DNA of 64,000 nt from Deltaproteobacteria bacterium (GCA_022710585.1 JAKLGV010000001.1:62001-126000), one strand, 5' to 3'. Shown: positions 54,462-62,306, counted from the first letter of the stretch. Notes: generated from the letters alone by a model not told the origin. Made by a program: numbers and translations.

Positions 54462-54581
54462 ATGAAAGAAAAAACGCCATTACCGGAAAAGACCTCGACA
54501 CAGCTCAAATCGAATCTCAAAAAGACAATGCTAGATCTGAGAAGGGCAATTCATAAGTTTAACAAAGCCCTAAATCTGTAG
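54462..54581 (+). CDS. Small basic protein, 39 residues
   Basis: AAGGGGGAG precedes the ATG at 54462. The product begins MKEKTPLPEK, continues as a likely amphipathic helix (LKKTMLDLRRAIHKFNKAL) and stops at 54581. It is basic and soluble. It lies 28 bases after the previous gene and 20 before the next, as part of the rightward run. Function unknown; the spacing and ribosome site are the main support. Confidence 0.5.
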   Translation: MKEKTPLPEKTSTQLKSNLKKTMLDLRRAIHKFNKALNL

Positions 54582-54601
54582 CCTAGAGAGGATAATTAAT
54601 A

Positions 54602-54751
54602 ATGGAAGACGACGCAAATAATGGTTTAAACGGTAAAATCTGTAAAATTATTTTCGGCTTTCTATTCTTTATGATTATCGCCGGTACATTCATTCAATGC
54701 ACCAAAAATGCCGGGGAAGTTACCGACGTTATTATAGACAATCCATATTAA
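54602..54751 (+). CDS. Small single-pass membrane protein, 49 residues
   Basis: GAGAGGAT lies just ahead of the ATG at 54602. A charged N-terminus (MEDDANNGLNGK) is followed by one membrane segment (IIFGFLFFMIIAGTFIQC) and a short polar tail ending DNPY. It stops 11 bases before the next gene. It may modify the envelope or sense it; no family is known to me. Confidence 0.55.
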   Translation: MEDDANNGLNGKICKIIFGFLFFMIIAGTFIQCTKNAGEVTDVIIDNPY

Positions 54752-54762
54752 GGGGTAAAGCT

Positions 54763-55314
54763 ATGAAGAAATTTATTGTTGTATTTATGATCTTTGTTTT
54801 TTCCTCTTCTACTGTTCTGGCCGGTGAAATTTACACTTATAAAAATAAAAAAGGTGTTACTATTATATCAAATGAACCGGTTCCAGAAGAATACGAAAAT
54901 AAAGCAAATAAACTGAATTCCTATGAACGTGATTCGCCAGAGGCAATAGCAGCTTTTCAGCGGAAACAAAGAGAAGCGGAGGACAAGAGTTTTCGCGGGT
55001 GGCAAGCTAGTCAATCGCAAAGAAGGCAAGCATACTCAACTACTAATAATACATCTAAAACACCAGAGACAACAAATGATATAAAATGCAAAGAACTTGG
55101 AGAAAATTACAGAAAAGCATCCCAAGAATATGAGGAAGAAAAAAAACAGCGACTTGCCCGTAACGGGAAGGCACCTTCTTCCAAAGAAAAAGCTTTAAAA
55201 GATGCTATGTTTGATGCTATGCGTGCCGAACATAGCTGTATTTTTAGTAAAGAAAATATCGAAGATGGGAAAGTGTACAAACAAACAGTAACGACGACCG
55301 GAAGAAAGCGATAA
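54763..55314 (+). CDS. Exported DUF4124-type protein
   Basis: 183 residues from the ATG at 54763 (AGGGG upstream). Signal peptide (FIVVFMIFVFSSSTVLAG), then the DUF4124 hallmark EIYTYKNKKGVTIISNEPVP, in which a Tyr/Lys beta-hairpin precedes NEP. The rest is a charged, Gln/Lys-rich helical tail with two Cys (IKCKELG and HSCIF) that could pair in the periplasm. DUF4124 proteins are common exported proteins of unknown role in proteobacteria. Last intact gene of the rightward run. Confidence 0.75.
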   Translation: MKKFIVVFMIFVFSSSTVLAGEIYTYKNKKGVTIISNEPVPEEYENKANKLNSYERDSPEAIAAFQRKQREAEDKSFRGWQASQSQRRQAYSTTNNTSKTPETTNDIKCKELGENYRKASQEYEEEKKQRLARNGKAPSSKEKALKDAMFDAMRAEHSCIFSKENIEDGKVYKQTVTTTGRKR

Positions 55315-55315
55315 T

Positions 55316-55561
55316 TCGTGGAAAAACAATTGGTCTCATGTATCGACTTTTTTAAAATATCCTGAACACATTCGGAAAATCATTTATACGACAAATGCCC
55401 TGGAGGGTCTGCACCGGCAACTGCGAAAAGTGACAAAAATCTTATATCTGGCAATTCATGACGTTATGAAAAAATGGACAATGCCTTTGGCCAACTGGGC
55501 TTTGACAATCTCCCAGTTGGCTGTTATGTACGAGGGCCGTTTTGATTTGGCAGAAATATGA
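55316..55561 (+). pseudogene. IS256-family transposase C-terminal remnant with an internal deletion
   Basis: An 81-codon open stretch with no start codon that fits. It reads KYPEHIRKIIYTTNALEGL, then RQLRKVTK joined directly to ILYLAIHD, then KKWTMPLANWALTISQLAV and ends YEGRFDLAEI. This is the conserved end of IS256/Mutator transposases, with the catalytic Glu of TTNALEGL kept. About 20 residues are missing between VTK and LYLA. It starts right at the stop of the DUF4124 gene, so that gene may have been trimmed by the insertion. Confidence 0.85.
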
Positions 55562-55641
55562 ACAAAATGCCATTTACACAGATTATTTTACAGTCTCTTT
55601 TAATTTAATTCAACACTATCAAGAGTCTTAGGTTAGTCATC

Positions 55642-55947
55642 TTATCTCAAAGCCAATTTAGCCAGTAATTTCTCCCCTGACTCAGGCGGCATCATCTTTA
55701 GGACAGAATCCAGAGTCGCACCACGCAAACCACTCCGTTCTTTTACTTTGCCATAACATCTGGCAGGTTGAATAATATTGCCGTTTGCTCTTTCTTGGTC
55801 CGCCATTTTCAAAAGCTCTCTTCGTACAGCATCTGAATATTCGGTCGGCAGCACAGAGAGTATTAATTCGACGTCTTCCGCAGTTAACCCCTCTTCCTCA
55901 CGCAAAATCCCTTCAATCCTATGCAATCTCCTTTTATTGGCTCTCAT
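55642..55947 (-). CDS. Hypothetical protein, 101 residues
   Basis: Not recognised. It has GGGAG before the ATG. Predicted all-helical, with two similar halves (EGLTAEDVELILSVLPTEYSDAVRREL and ATLDSVLKMMPPESGEKLLAKL). Part of the leftward run of small genes that ends next to the IS remnant. No signal or membrane segment. Confidence 0.6.
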   Translation of the reverse strand: MRANKRRLHRIEGILREEEGLTAEDVELILSVLPTEYSDAVRRELLKMADQERANGNIIQPARCYGKVKERSGLRGATLDSVLKMMPPESGEKLLAKLALR

Positions 55948-55968
55948 TGTTACGGCTCCCTTCCTTGT

Positions 55969-56199
55969 TCATGTTTTTTTATAAAATTTCTTTATTCCAA
56001 TAATAGAAAAATCGTTTTCAGAAATATTTGGACCATACTTTTTCCGAAGCTCAGCCATGCGTTTCTGTTTTTGTCGTTCGTACTCCATATCGTCACCATA
56101 TGGATATTTGATAACCACGACCCGATCCGCCTGATCTATTTTGCTAAGATTCGTTTCCTTCTCAATAGCTTCTAGTCGTTTAAGGATACTAACTTTCAT
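55969..56199 (-). CDS. Hypothetical protein, 76 residues
   Basis: AAAGGAG lies 6 bases before the ATG. Starts MKVSILKRLEAIEKET, a helix often seen at the start of small phage and element proteins, then a strand with VVVIKYPYGDD and a charged helix (ERQKQKRMAELRKKYG). Its ATG nearly overlaps the TGA of the 46-residue frame at 56201. Unknown function. Confidence 0.6.
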   Translation of the reverse strand: MKVSILKRLEAIEKETNLSKIDQADRVVVIKYPYGDDMEYERQKQKRMAELRKKYGPNISENDFSIIGIKKFYKKT

Positions 56200-56200
56200 T

Positions 56201-56341
56201 TCAGGTCTCCTTTACTGGTTTTTTATCATAAACGATTTTAAAAATAGGTATGCTTGCGCGTGAAATATCGCAACCACATTTTTTATCGTAATTCTTTAAG
56301 ACATCTTTCCAATTTGAGTTCTTTTTCTTCTTAAGTTTCAT
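56201..56341 (-). CDS. Small basic protein, 46 residues
   Basis: From the ATG at 56341 (another in-frame ATG lies at 56347) to a TGA one base before the next gene's start. Lys-rich start (MKLKKKKNSNWKDVLKNYDKK), then CGCDISRASIPIFKIVYDKK. The ribosome site is weak and far (GAGGGA about 14 bases away), so support comes mainly from the tight junction with its neighbour. Confidence 0.4.
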   Translation of the reverse strand: MKLKKKKNSNWKDVLKNYDKKCGCDISRASIPIFKIVYDKKPVKET

Positions 56342-56431
56342 AAGCATAGAACACAATAAATCCCTCTGAATTTGGAATCCTGTTTTGCCCTCCCATCTCT
56401 TCTTCTATCTTTTTACGCTGTGCACTTATTT

Positions 56432-56644
56432 TTATGATCTATATTCTCCCTTCAATATTTTCTTTTCCAATTCTTCTATTCGTTTTTCCAGATCACTGCC
56501 TTCTATCGCTCTCATCAGAATAGAAGTCATGTAAGTCAAACCACGCGCAAGGTTCGCGTCAATCTTTTTCGCCTCCGTTCGGTTTATCAGGTCTGCCAAA
56601 TAGCGGCGCACATCTTGTGTTGTTTTTAATCGTCTAGCCGGCAT
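56432..56644 (-). CDS. Hypothetical protein, 70 residues, element-type
   Basis: GGGAGA precedes the ATG. Helical: RLKTTQDVRRYLADLINRTE, then ANLARGLTYMTSILMRAIEG and a coiled-coil end (LEKRIEELEKKILKG). Short proteins with this pattern are common next to replication genes of phages and integrative elements and may oligomerise on DNA. Exact role unknown. Confidence 0.6.
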   Translation of the reverse strand: MPARRLKTTQDVRRYLADLINRTEAKKIDANLARGLTYMTSILMRAIEGSDLEKRIEELEKKILKGEYRS

Positions 56645-56711
56645 ATTTTCATTCTCCCTTTTTTGTAATGGCTTTTCTTGATTTGTGTTTAATATTATTC
56701 ATTTTTTACGG

Positions 56712-58325
56712 TTACCCCTCCCATACACTATCAGGAAGAAACTTTGCGCCTTGTGCAAGTTTATAATTACAATAAAGCCCGCGCGGATTTATCTCTGTGC
56801 GCCATGCCTTGGCATCAACAATCTTTACTTGATTAACTTTTTTATCGGATAAATAATCAAGGGCAATATACAGCCGTGCCTTTTCCTTTGAGAAGTCACC
56901 GCCCCGGCCATTGTCTTTGCCTTCGGTTTTCTGTAATGCGATTATGCAAATGCCTTCTTTCAGCTTGTTATGAATTTCTTGAATGTATTGCGCGACCTTC
57001 CAAAAATCTGTTGTCACTTCCAAAAAGTCTATTATGAATATTTTCTTTTCCGGCGTGATTAAATCGGCAAAGTTATTTGCCCTATGGTATGCGCGAAAGT
57101 TCCAATTTGTAAGTTTAACATCATCAAAAAGTTCAAGCCGTTTCCTGAATTCGGTGTCACCCATTTCAGAATTTAGATAAACGATCTCATGCTGTTTCAT
57201 ATTCTCTTTGACTATGTTCAAAAGAAAAGCCGTCTTTCCGGCTGATTTACTCCCGGCCACTATGATAATATTTCCGGGATAAAGTTTGCAGTAAGTATCA
57301 ATACCCAGAGGCAAGGAAAGCGGGAAATCATCTGTCGGCGCATTCAGAAAATTAACTTCGTCAATTTCGTTTTCAATCCGGCGATAACAGCCGTCTTTCT
57401 GTCCATGCTTTTCTATGATTCCTTCCTTCTTTAAGCGTAAAAGAGTTAAGACAACATTCTTCTTCTCCTGTCTTGAAGTCACTTGAAGTCGGTTGAAGAC
57501 ATCTGAAGTCAGGAAGAAGCCGTTTGAAGTCACTACGAAATCCCGGACTTCCTGTGAAAAGTTAATTTCTCTCTTATCGGCACGTTGAAAAGCGGATTCA
57601 ATTTTAGCCTGAATCCATTTTTTGTCGGGATTTTCACCCCATGAAATTATAAGTCTTTCAAGGACTTCGGCGATTTCTTCTTTCGGCATACCACCCTTGA
57701 CAAGGCAATTACTGACATGAAAAAGGTCATTATCCCGGCGACCATTCTCGAACATTTTGGCGGCACTGACTTCAGTTTTGACTTCACCCCTATATAAAGA
57801 ATTATTTATTATATTATTAAATGCGCTTAGAAGCGCATCAGGCACCGGCGGCGGCGTGATCTCTGCCAATGACAGACCGTCAAGCCATTCATAACTCTTG
57901 CCATTGCCATTCATTGAAGGCGCGGCTATTATGTAACCACCTTCGCCGCGTATATCGACGCCGGGCATTATACCGGCCCCGATAGTGAGTTTATATTCTG
58001 ATAGCCATTTAAAATATAAATGCCAGCCGCCACGTGGTGTCCGTTCCAGCGGGAATAGTAAATTGTCAGGAATCAATTTTTGCACTGACTCGTATCCCTC
58101 AGCAGTGTCACAATCGACAACAAAGATTCCCGATATTTCACCGGTGACAATTCCTATCATTGCGGCAGGCCATTGCTTCCACCATTGTCGAATTTCTTCA
58201 GGTGTAGCTTTTTTCTTTTGGTGTGATTCCCATTTTATGTAAGGCTTTTTGTTATCTGGCCGGATAGGAATTATCGAGAATTGGAATCTTTCGGCATATT
58301 CAAAAGCAGCATCCAGATTATTCAT
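56712..58325 (-). CDS. Prim-Pol primase fused to a DnaB/RecA-type ATPase
   Basis: 537 residues from the ATG at 58325. N-terminal primase-polymerase domain (about 1-190): FVVDCDTAEG holds the metal-binding Asp pair, RTPRGGWHLYFKW the His, and GVDIRGEGGYIIAAPS the third acidic region. A middle helical part follows (about 215-270), then a P-loop ATPase from about residue 370 with VAGSKSAGKTAFLLNI (Walker A), FIIDFLEV (Walker B) and an ALQKTEGKDNGRGGDFSKEK sensor region. This is the replication initiator type of plasmids, satellites and integrative elements, and implies that the excised island can replicate. Confidence 0.85.
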   Translation of the reverse strand: MNNLDAAFEYAERFQFSIIPIRPDNKKPYIKWESHQKKKATPEEIRQWWKQWPAAMIGIVTGEISGIFVVDCDTAEGYESVQKLIPDNLLFPLERTPRGGWHLYFKWLSEYKLTIGAGIMPGVDIRGEGGYIIAAPSMNGNGKSYEWLDGLSLAEITPPPVPDALLSAFNNIINNSLYRGEVKTEVSAAKMFENGRRDNDLFHVSNCLVKGGMPKEEIAEVLERLIISWGENPDKKWIQAKIESAFQRADKREINFSQEVRDFVVTSNGFFLTSDVFNRLQVTSRQEKKNVVLTLLRLKKEGIIEKHGQKDGCYRRIENEIDEVNFLNAPTDDFPLSLPLGIDTYCKLYPGNIIIVAGSKSAGKTAFLLNIVKENMKQHEIVYLNSEMGDTEFRKRLELFDDVKLTNWNFRAYHRANNFADLITPEKKIFIIDFLEVTTDFWKVAQYIQEIHNKLKEGICIIALQKTEGKDNGRGGDFSKEKARLYIALDYLSDKKVNQVKIVDAKAWRTEINPRGLYCNYKLAQGAKFLPDSVWEG

Positions 58326-58560
58326 GGGTTGCCTCCCCACCAGCCAAGCCGGACAAGATAACTTTCTCGACTTTTTCCGGCGTATCAGATTTATCTTTGC
58401 ACTTTTCACAAAGGCAATATCGAACGAAACGCGCTTTGCCTATGGAAGCGCCCCATAGCTGTGAATTCTGTGGCACAAAAATTCCGATAAATAATGGTTT
58501 GCCTCCACATAAGAGGCAATTATCCCCGGCAAATGGGTTAATTAGATTTTCGACTCTCAC
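58318..58560 (-). CDS. Small zinc-ribbon-like protein, 80 residues
   Basis: It starts with GTG at 58560 (GAGGGG upstream) and overlaps the primase start by 8 bases, so the two are coupled. Two Cys pairs, CLLCGG near residue 15 and CLCEKCKD near residue 49, can bind zinc. The tail is charged. It could help the primase bind DNA. Not a known family to me. Confidence 0.6.
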   Translation of the reverse strand: MRVENLINPFAGDNCLLCGGKPLFIGIFVPQNSQLWGASIGKARFVRYCLCEKCKDKSDTPEKVEKVILSGLAGGEATHE

Positions 58561-58702
58561 CTTTATACCCCTCGATTAAAGTTTGCAGGCAGTCAATTTC
58601 TTGAGATAGCTGCCGATCAAACTCTTGGCAGATTATTCTTTCGCGCCGGTAAAGAAACAGCCGGAAAAATATTTGCTCCAGTTTATCTATAATTTTATTC
58701 AT
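58538..58702 (-). CDS. Small helical protein, 54 residues
   Basis: GAGGGG lies 5 bases before the ATG at 58702. The sequence is helical and rich in Arg, Leu and Gln (KIIDKLEQIFFRLFLYRRER, QLSQEIDCLQTLIEGYK). It overlaps the start of the zinc-ribbon gene by 23 bases, typical of tight element operons. Function unknown. Confidence 0.55.
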   Translation of the reverse strand: MNKIIDKLEQIFFRLFLYRRERIICQEFDRQLSQEIDCLQTLIEGYKGESRKSN

Positions 58703-58704
58703 GG

Positions 58705-58833
58705 CTACCCCTCTGTCGCTTGAAATTCGTTATTATTTAAATGCGCCTCAAGGGCTTCAATTTCCTTCTCCGTCAATTCGATCAATTGTCGCTTGAGAAA
58801 AATCTTTCGCTTAATGATCTCTTCTTTTGTCAT
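58705..58833 (-). CDS. Small coiled-coil protein, 42 residues
   Basis: AGGAGA precedes the ATG at 58833; the TAG lies 2 bases before the next gene start. Almost entirely one charged helix (MTKEEIIKRKIFLKRQ, LIELTEKEIEALEAHLNNN). Part of the same tight leftward operon (59125 to 56712). Function unknown. Confidence 0.55.
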   Translation of the reverse strand: MTKEEIIKRKIFLKRQLIELTEKEIEALEAHLNNNEFQATEG

Positions 58834-58846
58834 AGCCCGAATCTCC

Positions 58847-59125
58847 TTAGTTTTTGCCTTCCGTGAAGTGAATTCTCTGCCTCAAATATTCGATGAAGGC
58901 CGCTTTGGGATAACCGGCGTTTCTGCCCAAGAATACTTTTTCCTTCGGCCCTTCACCTCGGCTGTCATCATTTGCCACAGTGCGCGGTACCATAGGCAAC
59001 ACATCTCTCCATTTGTGCCAGTTCCTAAAAACAATCGGCGGAAGTTCCGCCGCGATTGCCGCCAGAAATTGCTCACGTCGTGCTTTGGCTTCATCGTCCA
59101 TTTCTTGTTTGATTTTTTGGTTCAT
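58847..59125 (-). CDS. Excisionase/AlpA-like DNA-binding protein
   Basis: 92 residues with AGGAGG before the ATG. After a charged helix, the stretch RNWHKWRDVLPMVPRTVANDD (about residues 34-54), then GPKEKVFLGRNAGYPKAAFIEYLRQR (about residues 59-84), has the order of a winged helix of the Xis/AlpA type (turn, wing with GR..GYP, C-terminal helix with Trp/Tyr-Leu..R). It may direct excision with the integrase or control this operon, of which it is the first gene. Assignment by pattern only. Confidence 0.5.
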   Translation of the reverse strand: MNQKIKQEMDDEAKARREQFLAAIAAELPPIVFRNWHKWRDVLPMVPRTVANDDSRGEGPKEKVFLGRNAGYPKAAFIEYLRQRIHFTEGKN

Positions 59126-59281
59126 GATTACCTCCTATGCTTTTAATTTATGCATAATATAGCATCATGACGGGGGGGACTCCCGTAAGGAGAAACCTAT
59201 TTATTTGAAAAATTAAATGGTGATAAAGTTAATGATATTAATGGTGTGCTAAGAAAAAACCTATAAGCGCTAAAAAATCTA

Positions 59282-59974
59282 TTAAATTAGCTGAAATCCT
59301 TTATTAACTAATTTTTTTTTCAGTGCGACGGCACGACGCTTGTCGCGGGAATGTTCATTACGAAAATATTCATCCAAATTTTCTTTCATTTTTCGTGTCC
59401 AATCCAATGGTAAAGGATCACGTCGCGCCATCTTCATAAGTTCTTCTGGGTCTTCATCCGGGATACTATGTTTTAAGATGCTTTTGACAAACTCGTACAC
59501 TTTAGGGTTATAAAAAGTTCTTTCTCTTCCAACGGATGAGGGTTCTTTTATAATATATTTTTCGCCTGTTTCTTCTTCATAGGTCAAGATAAGAATTTGA
59601 ACAAAAAGCTTTAGTGACCGTGATTTTAATGGTCTTCCGCCGTCGGATTTTTTCGATTTGTAATAATTTAATGATATATCACAGTTATGAATTAAGCTGT
59701 CGAGTGTTGACAAAGTTTTATCTTCTGGTTCAGTCTCAAGGTAAGGAGCCCATTCTCTTAACATTGATGACAACTGAGTTGCCGTTGTTTTTATTTTTTT
59801 CAACCGACGACGGCTTTCTGATACTGTTATAGACTTCTCTGTATTGCCCAATTTAGGGTTTTTGGATGCTTTGATAATCAGGCGAATCGCTTTTTCTGAA
59901 AATTTCAATGAATGCTGTTTCAAGATGTTACGAATGATGTCCGTATTTAAAGCAGTTGTAGTTGTTTTTGACAT
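59282..59974 (-). CDS. Hypothetical protein, 230 residues, basic
   Basis: Not recognised. Helical and basic throughout, with segments such as LKQHSLKFSEKAIRLIIKASK, RRRLKKIKTTATQLSSMLREW and RDKRRAVALKKKLVNKGF. GGRPLKSRSLKLFVQILILTYEEETGEKY resembles a stretch seen in hypothetical proteins of integrative elements. No signal, membrane segment or Cys. A DNA-binding or partition-like role is possible. It lies between the excisionase-like gene and the integrase, alone on both sides (155 and 94 bases). Confidence 0.55.
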   Translation of the reverse strand: MSKTTTTALNTDIIRNILKQHSLKFSEKAIRLIIKASKNPKLGNTEKSITVSESRRRLKKIKTTATQLSSMLREWAPYLETEPEDKTLSTLDSLIHNCDISLNYYKSKKSDGGRPLKSRSLKLFVQILILTYEEETGEKYIIKEPSSVGRERTFYNPKVYEFVKSILKHSIPDEDPEELMKMARRDPLPLDWTRKMKENLDEYFRNEHSRDKRRAVALKKKLVNKGFQLI

Positions 59975-60068
59975 TGCGTCCTGGTCCCTTTGCGGCCCTA
60001 CGGTTTAGAAGGGGAAGGCGGATAGGGTTTTCCGCTTTTCGGCTGGCCTGCCTATCTCCGTTTATTTC

Positions 60069-61334
60069 TTATTTCTTAAACTTCACAACTTGCCCGGACT
60101 TATCCTTTTTGTGCCCCGCTCTAATAGACTTTTCCAAGTTCTTCGTTGCGTTTTTTAACGCTTCCGGCGCTAAGTGGCTATATCTTTCTGTCATGCTTAT
60201 GTTTGAATGACCTAACAATTCTTTAACAGCGTATATATCTGTCCCCGCCTCAACGTGCCAGCTAGCGTAAGTATGCCGCAAGCTATGAAAATAAACTTTC
60301 CGGCGCTTGTCTGTGATACCGTTGTTTAAACCTAGATCAGTCACAACCTTAGAATAAATTTTCGGAGTACCCTTCAATTTTTCGCCGTTCCTTGTGAAAA
60401 CATAATCTTCTGGCTCCTTCCGTTCCATTTTATCAAACATGGCCTTTACTTTGTTTGTCATAAATGCAGCCCGGCCCTCGATGCCTTTAGGATCAACAAT
60501 TTCAATAATCGCTTTGTCAAGATTAATATGTCCCCATTTTAAAGCTGCTATTTCGCCAAATCTTAATCCACAATGTAAAGATATTAATGCTAACTCATAC
60601 GCTAAGGCATCCCTTTCTTTCAAGGAGTTTAAAAGTGTTTCGGCCTCTTCATTGGTAAGAAAACGTACTCGTTTATTGTCATATTTTAGTTTCTTTATGC
60701 TTTTCGTTGGAGAATCGCCCACGGCTTGTCCGTTAAGCCTGGCAGTATTCCAAACTTGTCGGATCGTCGCCATAACATATTCCAGCGTCCGGGGTGATCT
60801 TCCAGCGTTGAGAATGTTCTTTTTAATTTTCTCAATATTAAAGGGCTTAATGTCCTTGAAGGGGATATTCCCAATAACGGGTTCAATCCATTTCTTGAAA
60901 TGTTCTTTAGTCTTGCGCGTCGTGTCTTTCTTTCGGCCAATTTCATGGGTCGGAAAATAGTCGTTTTCAAAGTAGTAACCAAATGTAACATTTTCTTTTT
61001 CGGCTTGCTTCCGTTCCTGCTCGGCCTGGTCGCGCTTTTCTTTCTCGATGTCGCGTTTTTCCTTCGGTGATATTGGTCCAACACCGGTTTTGACATTGCC
61101 CTTATATTCCCTAAGCAGCTTTAGGCAATAATCTTCAAAGCCCAAATTTGGTTCTTCCACGCGGATCGCTGCGGGTATCCCGTCAGAAAGCCAGCCTACG
61201 CCGTAAGTGTGTAACTTACCGTCAAGTCGGAAACGGATCGTATAATAACGATCAAACTTCTTGCCATGTTTCCGGGTATCATGTTCAAAATATCTAAGTC
61301 CTTTATGCGCTGTGCTTTTCCATTGCTTAGCCAT
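60069..61334 (-). CDS. int: Tyrosine site-specific integrase
   Basis: 421 residues; AAGGGGA before the ATG. N-terminal arm-binding/SAM-like region (about 1-200; FDRYYTIRFRLDGKLHTYGVGW, DYFPTHEIGRKKDTTRKTKEHF). Catalytic domain with the first Arg in LHCGLRFGEIAALKW, the HSLRHTYASW box (His and second Arg), the His of LLGHSNISMTERYSHL and the nucleophile Tyr in it. All residues are present, so it should be active. It lies 245 bases from attR, with its 5' end towards it, and is the recombinase that targets tRNA-Leu. Confidence 0.96.
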   Translation of the reverse strand: MAKQWKSTAHKGLRYFEHDTRKHGKKFDRYYTIRFRLDGKLHTYGVGWLSDGIPAAIRVEEPNLGFEDYCLKLLREYKGNVKTGVGPISPKEKRDIEKEKRDQAEQERKQAEKENVTFGYYFENDYFPTHEIGRKKDTTRKTKEHFKKWIEPVIGNIPFKDIKPFNIEKIKKNILNAGRSPRTLEYVMATIRQVWNTARLNGQAVGDSPTKSIKKLKYDNKRVRFLTNEEAETLLNSLKERDALAYELALISLHCGLRFGEIAALKWGHINLDKAIIEIVDPKGIEGRAAFMTNKVKAMFDKMERKEPEDYVFTRNGEKLKGTPKIYSKVVTDLGLNNGITDKRRKVYFHSLRHTYASWHVEAGTDIYAVKELLGHSNISMTERYSHLAPEALKNATKNLEKSIRAGHKKDKSGQVVKFKK

Positions 61335-61433
61335 AACAATCCCCTTCGCTGTTTTCTAATGGCTTTTACGTGGTTTGTGTTATATGTTTATGCATGAGCA
61401 TTAATTTTAGAATATTTAAGGGTTACCAATTTA

Positions 61434-61454
61434 TTGCCACTATATTGCCACTTT
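61434..61454 (+). repeat. Right arm-type integrase site pair
   Basis: TTGCCACTAT at 61434 and TTGCCACTTT at 61445, same order, spacing (11) and orientation as the left pair at 43356-43376. It lies between the integrase start and attR. Confidence 0.7.
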
Positions 61455-61578
61455 TACCCGTGAAAACTAATGTTTCACAAAGTTTCATTGTGGAGTTAAT
61501 ATAGTGCTAAATGGTTCATTTGTCAACGTATTATGTATTATTATTTGAAGTTTTATGAAATATTGTGAAATTGGCATT

Positions 61579-61639
61579 AGGGGACTCAAAATCCCCCGCT
61601 CGCAAGGGCATCTCGGTTCGATTCCGAGCTCCGGCACCA
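61579..61639 (+). repeat. attR, 61-bp direct repeat (tRNA-Leu 3' remnant)
   Basis: A perfect copy of the 3' 61 bases of tRNA-Leu(CAA), including anticodon loop and CCA. It lacks the 5' half, so it is not a functional tRNA. It is the original chromosomal 3' end, displaced by the island. Confidence 0.95.
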
Positions 61640-61679
61640 ATGATAAACTGTTGATTTGGAATTCCTCTTTATATCCCCT

Positions 61680-62306
61680 ATGCGCAATATTTCTTTATTG
61701 ATTTTTCTCTTTTTCACATTTTTTTGTTCTCAGGCAATGAGTGAGACGGCGGAAGATTGGTTGAATAAGGCGGGCGCGTTATCCAACGGCAGCAAATATA
61801 CGGAGCCGTTTAAAGCCATCGAATATCTGAATAAGGCCGCTGAACTTCAGCCGGAAAATGCCGAAATTTATTACAATAGAGGTGTGGCTTACGATAATCT
61901 GGGCCAGTATCAGCCGGCCATCAAAAACTATAATCAGGCCATTCGTCTGAAACCGGATTACGCCGAGGCCTACTACAACCGGGGCACAATTTATAACGAA
62001 CTGAGCCAGTACCAACAGGCGATATCCGATTTTAATCAGGCCATCAGCCTGAAGTCAACGGACGCCGAAGCTTACCACAACCGGGGTTTCGCTCACGATA
62101 GACTGGGGCAGATGCCGCAAGCGATCGAGAACTATAATCAGGCCATCCTCCTCAAACCGGACTATGCTTCCACCTATAATAACCGGGGAATCGACTATTT
62201 CACGCAGGGCAATAACATCCTCGGCTGTTCTGACGCCCAGAAGGCATGCGCACTGGGGAGCTGTAAATTGCTGGAGATGGCAAAAAACCGGGGGCTTTGC
62301 CGCTAG
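61680..62306 (+). CDS. Exported tetratricopeptide-repeat protein
   Basis: 208 residues from the ATG at 61680. Signal peptide (LLIFLFFTFFCSQAMS). Then four regular 34-residue TPR units: AIEYLNKAAELQPENAEIYY, AIKNYNQAIRLKPDYAEAYY, AISDFNQAISLKSTDAEAYH and AIENYNQAILLKPDYASTYN. A Cys-bearing end (GCSDAQKACALGSCKLL) follows. It should scaffold other envelope proteins. There is no good ribosome site near the ATG, and the gene starts only 40 bases after attR, so the island may have replaced its native promoter region. Confidence 0.82.
   Translation: MRNISLLIFLFFTFFCSQAMSETAEDWLNKAGALSNGSKYTEPFKAIEYLNKAAELQPENAEIYYNRGVAYDNLGQYQPAIKNYNQAIRLKPDYAEAYYNRGTIYNELSQYQQAISDFNQAISLKSTDAEAYHNRGFAHDRLGQMPQAIENYNQAILLKPDYASTYNNRGIDYFTQGNNILGCSDAQKACALGSCKLLEMAKNRGLCR

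Larger units (their letters stand above)
43222..61639. mobile_element. 18.4-kb integrative genomic island in tRNA-Leu(CAA)
   Basis: It is bounded by 61-bp perfect direct repeats and carries a tyrosine integrase gene beside the right repeat, an excisionase-like gene, a primase/ATPase and a string of very small genes. It also carries a type I restriction-modification operon and other probable defence genes. Base composition is visibly more AT-rich in many parts than in the flanks, and the gene style (tiny overlapping genes) differs sharply. No conjugation, capsid or terminase genes are visible, so it is either mobilised by helpers or is an integrated plasmid or satellite. Left and right of it the chromosome reads as ordinary. 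Confidence 0.93.

Noticed and set aside
54145..54465. Alternative 106-codon frame overlapping the 54041 gene
   Set aside because: Low-complexity Gly/Arg/Ser/Glu product without a good ribosome site; the 54041 frame has both a site and normal composition.
59975..60068. GC-richer gap as a small RNA or terminator
   Set aside because: Partial inverted repeats are present but no clean stem with a T run; not enough to call.
61680..62306. Near-identical repeated units suggesting a CRISPR array
   Set aside because: The periodicity is 102 bases and encodes TPR units; there are no short conserved repeats with variable spacers. No CRISPR array was seen anywhere in the window.
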